From Deltaproteobacteria bacterium (lineage in GTDB: Bacteria; Desulfobacterota; Binatia; UBA1149; CAITLU01): 40,710 bases of DNA. Positions within the stretch are counted from its first letter, which is position 1; every line of letters starts with the position of its first letter. This document shows, piece by piece, positions 1-7,045 of this stretch. Location: NCBI GenBank assembly GCA_016218925.1, contig JACRCR010000053.1, positions 1 to 40,710 on the forward strand. Reading direction: 5' to 3'. The position numbers and the translations under genes were made by a program. The notes under the pieces were generated by a model. The model worked only from the letters and a program-made list of their open reading frames with translations. It was not told the DNA's origin and ran no database searches.

Positions 1-562
1 CCGTCCCCGCTCCGGCGTCCATGGACTCGTCGTGATACACGCCGCGTCAGCTCGTGTGTCTTCCATGTACGTCGGGCGCATCTCCGAGCGCGACGCCGGC
101 GTGTACGCACCACAGCCGGATTCGGACGTCTTCGCCTCGTTCCTCTCGCTTGCCGACCGCGTCTGCGGCCTTGCCACGACTGTTGCACGCGATCTTGCAC
201 CACCGGTACGCCTTCCCGTGCACTGCTCGCGACAGATCAAAGTGCATAGACCGGCAGCCTCGCGCTGATCCGGTCGCGGCTTCGTTCAATACTCTTGTTT
301 CCGACCCGGCCTGCGCCACGTTGGCCTGAACTTGCCGCCTCCCGTCGTGGGCCGGGTCCGAAACAAGCCTCAGTCTTATGTCAACCGCAGACCCGGCCTG
401 CGCCGCCAGCCCTCGGCCAGACCACCAAATACCGACGGGTCCCCCGATATTTCAAGGTTTCGCCAACTACAAGCCAGCAAGCGGGTAGGCCGGTGCATCG
501 GCGCCGGCAGGAACCCGCCTGATCGAAGACTGCGACTCGACCGAAATGGCCCCGAGCCCACG
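1..562. other. Gene-free flank of IS91-like remnant
   Basis: I see no credible gene here. Short open frames exist on both strands, as expected at this GC content, but none has a recognisable domain or a convincing start. The stretch from about 290 to 562 lies downstream of the decayed IS91-type transposase and probably holds the end of that element, including the inverted repeat at 294-367. Bases 1-290 show nothing I can name. Confidence 0.5.
294..367. repeat. 18-bp inverted repeat beside transposase remnant
   Basis: The arms at 294-311 and 350-367 are complementary over 18 bases with one C-C mismatch, separated by 38 bases. The repeat lies about 200 bases beyond the 3' end of the transposase remnant. 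In IS91/ISCR elements the replication-origin end lies downstream of the transposase gene and carries palindromic sequence, so this could be a relic of that end. That link is inference; the repeat itself is directly visible. Confidence 0.6.
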
Positions 563-1137
563 CTACGCGGGCTCGTCCGCGTGAGTTGACTTGCGCGCCG
601 GTGCGACCGGCGGCGGAGGCGCCGACAGACCGACGCAAGTAAGAAAAGCAGCGACGGCATCTGGCGAACGGATGGCGGCCATGATGCGCGTGCGCGAACC
701 GCAGCGAGGGCAGCGCAAAGCGTCAGCCGCGAACACCCGGCGAATCAGCCAGGCCCACGGTATCCACGCGCTGGCCCGTGCGCGTTGCGGTCGGTGTGAA
801 CACGGATCCGGATCACCGCCGGCATCTGCCGGCTGCGCCAGCGCCGGTACCACGTGGTCGCGCCAGCCAGCACACGGAGCCAGGATCCAAAGTAGCGCAC
901 CTGGTGGGCGCGCGGCGGCGGAATCAAAGCGGCCAGTCGAGCCAGTAACTCCTGGGGCTCGAAGACAAGATGTGACGTACCGTCGCGCCACCGACGTCGC
1001 ATTCGATAGAGAATGCGGCCGTCGTCCAGTCGCGTCAGTCGCTCCGTTGCCAGCGGCGGGCGCGCAACGTAACGACACAATCTCTCCAACCCAGCGCGAT
1101 CATCGGCCGCAACCGCGACATCGGCGTGCAGGCTCAT
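563..1137 (-). pseudogene. IS91-family transposase remnant, frameshifted and 5'-truncated
   Basis: The minus strand encodes the C-terminal part of an IS91/IS801-type Y2 (HUH) transposase. Its recognisable order is LHADVAVAADDRAGLERLCR, then RRRWRDGTSHLVFEP, then ILAPCAGWRDHVVP, then RCPRCGSRTRIMA and the proline tail PPPPVAPAR. The first two blocks are in one frame and the last three in another. The shift lies near 884-890, where VRYFG in one frame must join ILAPCAG in the other. The catalytic N-terminal part with the HUH and tyrosine motifs is missing. The gene is therefore dead: one frameshift plus loss of the first half. The CxxC near the C-terminus belongs to the family's zinc-binding region. 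The element ends where the interrupted potassium-channel gene resumes on the other strand. Confidence 0.85.
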
Positions 1138-1228
1138 CTGTGCGAGCGTCGCGCATCTGACTGAAGTCTGCGGCGGCGCTGCAACTGCCTGCTTCGGGTC
1201 GCCAAGCCGAGTGGTGCGCTGTCCGGCG

Positions 1229-1693
1229 CGAGGGGCCAAGGAGCTCAATCCGAAGATCTTCGTGGTGTCGCGCTGCGAGCAGGAGTCCGGCGAAGGCAGG
1301 CTGCGCCGCGCCGGTGCCGACCGCGTGGTCGCGCCGTATGCGATCGGCGGCCACCGCATGGTCGAACTCGCACTCAATCCGGCTTTGCCTGTGGTCGTGG
1401 ACGTGGACGACCTGGTGGCCGCTTCGGGACGCGAGCACATGACGGTGGCGGAGATTTCGGTAGGCGCCGGCTCGGTGCTGGAGGGAGCGACGCTGGCGAG
1501 CGGCGAGCTGATGCGGCGCTACGGAGCGCTGGCGATCGGACTCATCGGTGAGGATGGTCGTCTCCAAGTCGGAGTGCCGCCGCAACTTCGTCTGGAAGGC
1601 GGGCACGTGCTGGTAGTGTTCGGTACCGAACGGGCGATCGAGGCGATGGCCAGGGCCAGCCGTCCCACGCTCGCGGCCGACGACGTAGCCTGA
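1229..1693 (+). pseudogene. Potassium-channel RCK (TrkA-N/TrkA-C) gene, N-terminus lost
   Basis: The frame starts abruptly inside a TrkA-N (RCK N) domain: AKELNPKIFVVSR, then the family hallmark AGADRVVAPYAIGGHRM. A full TrkA-C domain follows (about residues 55-145 of the fragment, ending VLVVFGTERAIEAM). In intact ion-channel proteins of this kind, two membrane helices with the K+ selectivity filter precede the first half of the RCK domain. All of that is absent. The IS91 remnant on the opposite strand ends within about 100 bases upstream, so insertion or deletion by that element is the likely cause. A GTG at 1211 could start a 160-residue orphan RCK protein, but the half domain makes function doubtful. 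Confidence 0.75.
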
Positions 1694-1734
1694 GCGCCGC
1701 CCCGCGGCGGAGACCAGAGATCAGAGAGCAGAGA

Positions 1735-2535
1735 ATGGCGCAGCCCGAGACCTTCAGCTTTTCGCGTGTGACGACCTTCGAGCAGTGCCCGCGGCGTTAT
1801 CGCTACCGCTACCTCGACGGAGTTCGAGAGGCCTTTCAGTCGATCGAAGCCTTCATGGGGCAGCAGGTGCACGCGACCGTGGAGTGGCTCTACAACCAGC
1901 GTCTGGCCGGTCACGAACACGCGGTCGAGGCCGCGGTGGGACGCTATTGCACCGAGTTCGACAAGGCCCATTCGGCCGGCAAGCCGGCCGTACGTGTCAT
2001 CCGTGCCGACATGGCCACCGAGCACTACCGGCGCTCGGGTGCGGAGATGCTCGCCGACTTCCATCGCCGCCGTTTCGTCGCCGACGGCCTGGAGACCGTA
2101 GCGATGGAACGTCATTTCCAGCTCGATCTAGGCGCAGGCGTTCCGTTCCAGGGCTACATCGACCGCTTGGCCCGTGACGCAGACGGCGTCTTTCACATCA
2201 TCGACTTCAAGACCGGCGCTCGGGTCCCCGCGCGCTTCGAGGGCAAGGACGCCGACCAGCTCGACGCCTACGCTCTGGCACTGTTCACGCAGACCGACGC
2301 CGACGAGCTCGTGCTGGAGCTGGAGTACCTGCGCACCGCCACCGCTCACGCCAAGCGCGTTCGGCGCGACCAGACCGAAGAAGTCAGGCGCCGTCTGTCG
2401 GCCCGCATCGCGGCTGCGCGCTCGGCCACGGTCTTCCCGCCGATTCCCGGTTCGTTGTGTGACTGGTGCGGGTTCAACGATCTGTGCGAGGCGTATCCGT
2501 CGCGACGTGTCGGATCGGCTCGTTCGCGGGACTGA
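1735..2535 (+). CDS. Cas4/RecB-like PD-(D/E)XK exonuclease with Fe-S cysteines
   Basis: A 266-residue stand-alone nuclease of the PDDEXK_1 (RecB/Cas4/AddB) type. Visible elements: an N-terminal FSFSRVTTFEQCPRRYRYRY block with Cys18; GQQVHATVEWL with His46; GYIDRLARDADG with Asp143; the core HIIDFKTG with Asp157 and Lys159; and the QLDAYALAL motif with Gln175. At the C-terminus CDWCGFNDLC supplies Cys242, Cys245 and Cys251. With Cys18 this gives the one-plus-three cysteine pattern that binds a [4Fe-4S] cluster in AddB and Cas4. No helicase domain is fused and no CRISPR array or cas gene is nearby. The usual family role is processing of single-stranded DNA ends in repair; the exact role here is unknown. 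The MBL-fold gene follows 33 bases later, probably in one transcript. Confidence 0.85.
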   Translation: MAQPETFSFSRVTTFEQCPRRYRYRYLDGVREAFQSIEAFMGQQVHATVEWLYNQRLAGHEHAVEAAVGRYCTEFDKAHSAGKPAVRVIRADMATEHYRRSGAEMLADFHRRRFVADGLETVAMERHFQLDLGAGVPFQGYIDRLARDADGVFHIIDFKTGARVPARFEGKDADQLDAYALALFTQTDADELVLELEYLRTATAHAKRVRRDQTEEVRRRLSARIAAARSATVFPPIPGSLCDWCGFNDLCEAYPSRRVGSARSRD

Positions 2536-2568
2536 GCGCCCGCCAACAGGCAGCGAGGAGAGAGAGCG

Positions 2569-3447
2569 ATGTTCGAGAGGGTGTCATTGGGAGGCGAGGG
2601 GCTGAGCGTGTTGCTCGGCACCAAGAACGGCAAGTATCCGAGCGGCAACTCGGTGCTGGTGGAGGATGACCTCACGTTGATGGTCGACCCTTCGACCAAC
2701 GTGGTCGCGGCCGGGGTCGATGCCCTCGGCTGCCGCGTCGATACGGTCGTCAACAGTCACGCCCACGAAGACCACTTCGCCGGCAACTTCCTGTTCCCCG
2801 AAGCCTCTCTGCTGCTCCACGAGGCCGACGCGCCGGCGATGGTCTCACTCGAGGCGCTGCTGGCCGCCTACGGGACCGACTGGGCCAAGCTGATGGTCGA
2901 GCAGTTCAACTACCAGCCGCGCAGCGACGTTCGAGCGGTTACCGATGGAGAGGTCCTCGATCTCGGCCGCCACCGCGTACACTTCCTGCACATGCCCGGC
3001 CACACGGCCGGTCACCTGTGCCTGCGTTTCGAACCCGAAGGTGTGGTCTTCACGGGTGACCTCGACCTGACCCGCTTCGGCCCCTATTACGGCGACGCCA
3101 ACGCCAGCCTGGAGGACACGATCGCGTCGTTGGCGCGCCTTCGCGAGTTGCCGGACGTCAGGGCCTTCGTCAGCTTCCACGAGGCGGCCATCGTTCGCGA
3201 AGACCTGCGCGGCGCGGTCGATCGCTACGCCGCGGTGCTCGAAGAGCGGGACGACGCCTTGCTCGCATTCTGCAGCGAGCCGCGCACGCTGGCCGAGATC
3301 GCCGATCGCTGCATCGTCTATCGCAAGCGCTACGAGTCGATTCCGTGGCAGGCCGGGGTCGAGGCGGTGATGATGGGCCGGCACGCCGAGAGGCTGGTGC
3401 GTCTTGGCGCGATGCGAAGCGAGGGCGATCGCTTCGTCGCCGTCTAG
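2569..3447 (+). CDS. MBL-fold metallohydrolase
   Basis: A 292-residue metallo-beta-lactamase-fold hydrolase. The metal-binding set is complete: HAHEDH with His64, His66, Asp68 and His69; PGHTAGH with His145; FTGDLDL with Asp164; and FVSFHE with His204. This predicts a dinuclear metal site. The C-terminal 80 residues (after about 210) are helical, as in the glyoxalase II/SoxH-like branch, and probably cover the active site. The substrate cannot be read from sequence; thioester hydrolysis is common in this branch. The start is supported by the purine-rich GAGGAGAGAGAGCG just upstream. It lies 33 bases after the nuclease gene. Its stop shares four bases with that of the convergent NTF2-like gene. 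Confidence 0.85.
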   Translation: MFERVSLGGEGLSVLLGTKNGKYPSGNSVLVEDDLTLMVDPSTNVVAAGVDALGCRVDTVVNSHAHEDHFAGNFLFPEASLLLHEADAPAMVSLEALLAAYGTDWAKLMVEQFNYQPRSDVRAVTDGEVLDLGRHRVHFLHMPGHTAGHLCLRFEPEGVVFTGDLDLTRFGPYYGDANASLEDTIASLARLRELPDVRAFVSFHEAAIVREDLRGAVDRYAAVLEERDDALLAFCSEPRTLAEIADRCIVYRKRYESIPWQAGVEAVMMGRHAERLVRLGAMRSEGDRFVAV

Positions 3448-3881
3448 GCTGGCTGGAACTCCTCGTCTTCGTCGTCGCGCTCGACATCGGCCAGACGGAT
3501 CAACGTGTCGGCGGGATCCCAGTACGACATCACCGCCTGGATCTTGCCGGCGTCGTCGAGTTCGAACACGCTGATTCCCGCGAATGTCAGGCGGCGCGTT
3601 GACCCTCTCGCGCTTCCCTCACCGATCCACTTCACCGCGGCACCGCTTCCGGCAAGGAAGATCTCGCACACCTCCATCGTGAGTTGTCCGAACGGCGCGT
3701 CGAAGATCTTCCACGCTTCGTCGAAGCAGGCTTTGCCTTCGAGCGGAGTTGCGCCGACCGGTTCGTGGAGCACCGCGTCCTCGCTGAAGAGATCGAGCCA
3801 GCGCGCGTGATCGCGCGCAGTGATCGATTCGTAGTACGCGTTGATGGCGGTCTCGATTCGCGGATCGGGCAGAGCACGCAT
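3444..3881 (-). CDS. NTF2/SnoaL-like protein
   Basis: A 145-residue protein with the SnoaL-like / nuclear transport factor 2 fold. The typical opening is ETAINAYYESITARDHARWLDLFSEDAVLHEPVG, split here by the loop after the first helix. The end is FELDDAGKIQAVMSYWDPADTL followed by an acidic tail. Proteins of this size are small cone-shaped cavities, either isomerase/hydrolase-like or simple ligand binders; the sequence does not fix a reaction. I chose the ATG at 3881 because AGGAG lies 4 bases upstream and because the conserved fold begins immediately. A longer in-frame extension to 4100 is low in recognisable structure. The gene is convergent with the MBL-fold gene, overlapping by 4 bases. 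Confidence 0.75.
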   Translation of the reverse strand: MRALPDPRIETAINAYYESITARDHARWLDLFSEDAVLHEPVGATPLEGKACFDEAWKIFDAPFGQLTMEVCEIFLAGSGAAVKWIGEGSARGSTRRLTFAGISVFELDDAGKIQAVMSYWDPADTLIRLADVERDDEDEEFQPA

Positions 3882-4109
3882 GGTCTCCTGCTGCCGGACG
3901 CGCCCCGGAAAGGCAACGCGGCGAGCCTTGGGTTCCCCGCCAGCGCCGACTGTAACCCGCTGATTTCGTGATGGTTTCGGGCGCGTCATGGCGTCTGCTC
4001 CGAGACTTCCGAGGGGTTTTGGGTGCTCCGATGATTCCCTTTGCAACTCAAGGCCTTGCGCGGAGCCATCGGCCGGCCGGCGGGATTGGCAGCGCCGCAA
4101 GGGGTGGTG

Positions 4110-4168
4110 GCGAGGTGCTCAAGCCCCGCAAAATGGCCGCATTGCGGGGCTTGTTGGTGAAACCTCGC
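4110..4168. repeat. Two-tier hairpin
   Basis: The inner stem CAAGCCCCGCAA (4120-4131) pairs perfectly with TTGCGGGGCTTG (4142-4153) around a 10-base loop. After a 3/8-base internal bulge, GCGAGGT (4110-4116) pairs with ACCTCGC (4162-4168). There is no T-run on either side, so it is not a classical intrinsic terminator. Confidence 0.7.
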
Positions 4169-4243
4169 GGTCATCTATTGGCTGGGAGGCCCGTCGGCGG
4201 CACTCTTGAGCGCGCGCCTCTTGCCTCCTTCGGCGCAACCGGG

Positions 4244-4286
4244 CGCCTTAACGGGTGGGGCCCGGCAGGGCCCCACCCGGAAGGCG
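4244..4286. repeat. Very stable GC hairpin
   Basis: GGGTGGGGCCC (4253-4263) pairs perfectly with GGGCCCCACCC (4268-4278) around the loop GGCA. Beyond a 3/2-base bulge, CGCCTT (4244-4249) pairs with AAGGCG (4281-4286). The total is 17 base pairs. It could terminate transcription or be a mobile palindromic repeat. No U-tract follows. Confidence 0.75.
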
Positions 4287-4414
4287 TCTTGGACCTTCCA
4301 GAGTTCCTCTCGACCTACCTGGACTAAGCGGCTATCGAGCCCTTGGTCGTGTGGCAAGTGTATGATTTCGCAGCGGTTGCGCCTCCCGGTCGCTCTCTAG
4401 GACATTCACGGCGA

Positions 4415-4442
4415 GCCGGGCCGCGGCGCTCCGCGGCCCGGC
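4415..4442. repeat. Perfect 12-bp GC hairpin
   Basis: GCCGGGCCGCGG (4415-4426) and CCGCGGCCCGGC (4431-4442) form a perfect 12-bp stem with the 4-base loop CGCT, about 125 bases before the next start codon. Its role is unknown. Confidence 0.7.
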
Positions 4443-4566
4443 CGGGGCCGCCGCTCTTCGCGCCGGCAAAAAACTCCGGCTCGGCCTCGGGCAGAGTGCG
4501 AGCGGGGTCCCGCCGAGGCGAACTCCCCGGGTTGTCACGCACCCCATCGTGCTTAGTTAGGCCGGC

Positions 4567-4971
4567 ATGGTGTGGAACAAGAAACACGAAGAAGCTGGTT
4601 CTCTCGTCGCCGAAGCCGAAGCAGCGCCTCCGCCGCCGCAGCAACCGGCCGAAGAGTCACCGCGGGTCGAGGCCCCGACAGCCAGCACCGGCGGCGTTGC
4701 CGCATTCTTCGAAGCCTTGCTCCCAATGGTCGGCGTGTTGCCGTCGACGGTGAGAGAGTTTCCTGGATTGGTTCGTATTCTGCGCGGCCCCGGCGAAGAC
4801 GAGGCGACCCTTCACATCGACATGGCGACCAAGCCTCTGGGGCCGGGCGAGAAGCCTTCGCTCGAGAGGGTCGTGACTCTGAGCGTGCGTCTCGACCACG
4901 ACTACCGGCTGCTCGGCAACGGCTACTACTGCATCGACTGCGACCTGCCGCAGAACGACACCGTTCACTGA
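4567..4971 (+). CDS. Hypothetical protein with Pro/Ala-rich N-terminus
   Basis: A 134-residue protein I do not recognise. Residues 1-45 are charged and rich in Ala, Pro and Glu, and look disordered. Residues 45-75 are hydrophobic (FFEALLPMVGVLP) but too short and broken for a confident membrane helix. The C-terminus carries a CIDC pair (YYCIDCDLP). There is no signal peptide. The gene sits 59 bases upstream of the glutathione-reductase-like gene on the same strand and may share its transcript. Coding is supported by steady GC-rich third positions and lack of a competing frame. Confidence 0.55.
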   Translation: MVWNKKHEEAGSLVAEAEAAPPPPQQPAEESPRVEAPTASTGGVAAFFEALLPMVGVLPSTVREFPGLVRILRGPGEDEATLHIDMATKPLGPGEKPSLERVVTLSVRLDHDYRLLGNGYYCIDCDLPQNDTVH

Positions 4972-5030
4972 AACGGCGCGCGCGTCCGGCTCTCGTTGTG
5001 CCGCCGCAGCGCTTTGAGTAGGTCGTAGCC

Positions 5031-6389
5031 ATGCACGAATCCGACTACGATCTGGTGGTTCTCGGCGCCGGCAGCGGCGGCCTGGCGACGGCCAAGCGCG
5101 CCGCTTCCTACGGTGCCCGTGTCGCGATCATCGAGCAGGGCAGGGTCGGCGGCACCTGTGTCATTCGCGGCTGTGTCCCAAAGAAATTGATGGTGTACGC
5201 CGCGGAGTTCGCCCATCTGGCGAGCGACGCGACCGGTTACGGTTGGAGCTTCGGATCGGCTTCGCACGATTGGCTGAGCTTCGTCGATAGCCGGGATCGA
5301 GCCGTCGCTGGTCTCGAGTCGACCCACGAGCGCTTGTTGGCCGAGGCCGGCGTCGAGCTTGTTCGGGGCGCTGCCAGGCTTCGCGCTGCTGGCGAGGTCG
5401 ACGCAGGCGGCCGCTTGCTCTCGACCCGCAATGTCCTGATCGCGACCGGCGGCCGTCCCCGCCTGCCCTCGGTCGAAGGCGCCGACCACGCCATTAGCAG
5501 CGATGGCATCTTCGAACTGCGACGCCGTCCCGAGGAGTTGGCGATTGTCGGCGGCGGCTATATCGCCTGCGAGTTCGCGTCCATCTTCGCGGCGATGGGC
5601 TCGCGCGTGCACCTGCTGCTGCGCGGCGATCTGCCGCTACGCGGTTTCGACGGTGACCTTCGTCGTGAACTGGACCTTGCGCTGCGCGCGGGCGGCGTCG
5701 ACGTTCGCCCCCGCACCGTCGTGCGCGCGATCCGCCGGCTCGCGGCGGGCGTGGTCCTGGATCTGGACGGAGTCGAGGGTTCGAGCGAACTGACGTCCGA
5801 CCAGTGCCTGCTGTACGCGATCGGCCGCAGCCCCAATACCGAAGGGCTGGGCCTCGAAGAAATCGGCGTCGAACTCGACGCCAGCGGTCACGTGGTCTGC
5901 GGCGAAGATGGCGAGACCTCGGTCGCGGGCGTCTTTGCGGTCGGCGACGTCACCGGCAGGGCGGCGCTGACTCCGGTGGCGATCCAGGCCGGGAGGCTGC
6001 TCGCCGACCGCGTATTCGGCGGCAAGAACGTCGCGATGAGCTACCAGAACGTGCCCACCGCGGTGTTCACGGATCCGCCGATCGGCACCGTGGGACTCAC
6101 CGAGGAAGAGGCCGCGGCCAGCTTCGGCAGCGATGGAATTCGAGTGTACGAGGCGCGCTTTCGCCCGATGCTTCACTCGCTGACCGGGCGTGCGTCGGTA
6201 ACGCGGGTCAAACTGGTGGTAAAGGCCGACGACGAACGCGTGCTCGGATGTCACCTGATCGGCAAGGATGCCCCGGAGATCATCCAAGGCTTCGCCGTTG
6301 CCGTGAAGATGGGTGCCACCAAGCGCGATTTCGACGCGACGGTCGGCATCCATCCCTCCTCGGCCGAGGAGTTCGTTACCCTGCGTTGA
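5031..6389 (+). CDS. gor: Glutathione-disulfide reductase
   Basis: A 452-residue class I pyridine nucleotide-disulfide oxidoreductase, the usual length for glutathione reductase. FAD site: GAGSGG (12-17). Redox pair: GGTCVIRGCVPKK with Cys43 and Cys48. NADPH site: GGGYIACEFA (174-183) followed by Arg198 and Arg204, the arginines that favour NADPH over NADH in the family (LLLRGDLPLRGFD). A second FAD motif, GVFAVGDVTG, precedes the interface domain. That domain ends in HPSSAEE with the His441-Glu446 pair that protonates the thiol. It should reduce GSSG to GSH in the cytoplasm. A role as dihydrolipoamide dehydrogenase is unlikely given the arginines and the GGTCVIRGCVPKK signature, although no true E3 gene is present in the window. 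Confidence 0.9.
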   Translation: MHESDYDLVVLGAGSGGLATAKRAASYGARVAIIEQGRVGGTCVIRGCVPKKLMVYAAEFAHLASDATGYGWSFGSASHDWLSFVDSRDRAVAGLESTHERLLAEAGVELVRGAARLRAAGEVDAGGRLLSTRNVLIATGGRPRLPSVEGADHAISSDGIFELRRRPEELAIVGGGYIACEFASIFAAMGSRVHLLLRGDLPLRGFDGDLRRELDLALRAGGVDVRPRTVVRAIRRLAAGVVLDLDGVEGSSELTSDQCLLYAIGRSPNTEGLGLEEIGVELDASGHVVCGEDGETSVAGVFAVGDVTGRAALTPVAIQAGRLLADRVFGGKNVAMSYQNVPTAVFTDPPIGTVGLTEEEAAASFGSDGIRVYEARFRPMLHSLTGRASVTRVKLVVKADDERVLGCHLIGKDAPEIIQGFAVAVKMGATKRDFDATVGIHPSSAEEFVTLR

Positions 6390-6448
6390 CGGTTCTTGAC
6401 GAGACTGTCGCTACCGGCGGCGATCGTCCCGGCGACGCGTGCGCGCTG

Positions 6449-6832
6449 TCAGTGCAGAGTTCGCGGCATCTGCAGGCGGAACTTGGGGATCGAGGCCTGA
6501 AAGACGCTGCCGTCCTCGCGCTGCATCTCGTAGGTGCCGTGCATACTTCCCACCGGCCCCTGCAGGATGGCTCCGCTGGTGTACTCGTGGCACTCACCGG
6601 GGGCCATGATCGGTTGCTCGCCCACCACGCCTTCGCCTTCCACCTCGCGAATGTTGCCGTTGCCCTCGCTAATGAACCAGTGGCGCCGCATCAGTTGCAC
6701 CGGCGTGGCCGATCCGTTGCTGATCCGGACCCGGTAGGCGAAGACGTAACGATCGATGATCGCATCGGACTGCTCGGGGACGAAGTAGGATTCGACCTCG
6801 ACGGCGACGCCTTCTGTGACGAGCTTGGGCAC
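6449..6832 (-). CDS. apaG: ApaG-domain protein
   Basis: A 127-residue ApaG (DUF525) protein, close to the 125 residues of the E. coli protein. Conserved blocks: RYVFAYRVRISNGSATPVQL, then RHWFISEGNGN, then VEGEGVVGEQPIMAPGE, then YTSGAILQGPVGSMHGTYEM, ending FRLQMPRTLH. The domain has a fibronectin-III-like beta-sandwich fold. It is linked genetically to Co2+/Mg2+ efflux and diadenosine tetraphosphate phenotypes, but its biochemical role is not settled. No ATG is available: the GTG at 6832 best matches family N-termini, and a second GTG at 6841 is possible. It is convergent with gor and divergent from the molybdoenzyme gene. Confidence 0.9.
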   Translation of the reverse strand: MPKLVTEGVAVEVESYFVPEQSDAIIDRYVFAYRVRISNGSATPVQLMRRHWFISEGNGNIREVEGEGVVGEQPIMAPGECHEYTSGAILQGPVGSMHGTYEMQREDGSVFQASIPKFRLQMPRTLH

Positions 6833-7045
6833 GGGAGGCACTAAACAGAAACATCGCCATCCTGGCAAGTGCGCGCCGTGTGTTTGCGCGGATTCCCACG
6901 GGGGCACCGCAGTCTGCTGTCGGCGCCGGGCTCGAGGTCGCAGGTTGGCGGGACTCGCGCCGGAATCGTCGCGGCGTCGTTTCCGCGTTGGCCGGGCGCC
7001 GGCTGCGCCTTCCACCGAGACCCCGTGCGTGGAAGAATCCCGCGC

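Larger units (their letters stand above)
3882..4566. other. Gene-free gap with three strong hairpins
   Basis: About 685 bases without a convincing gene. Three separate perfect or near-perfect hairpins lie within it (4110-4168, 4244-4286 and 4415-4442) and are listed individually. None is followed by a T-run. I see no tRNA cloverleaf and no clear sigma-70 promoter. The stretch must contain the promoters of the divergent NTF2-like gene and the downstream hypothetical gene. Confidence 0.5.

Noticed and set aside
4355..4366. TATGAT at 4361 as a -10 promoter box for the hypothetical-gor genes
   Set aside because: No acceptable -35 at 16-18 bases; the TTGGTC present is only 12 bases away.
5031..6389. 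Dihydrolipoamide dehydrogenase (E3) for the complex at 37-40 kb
   Set aside because: The redox motif, NADPH-binding arginines and C-terminal HPSSAEE signature fit glutathione reductase better, and the gene is 31 kb away in another context.
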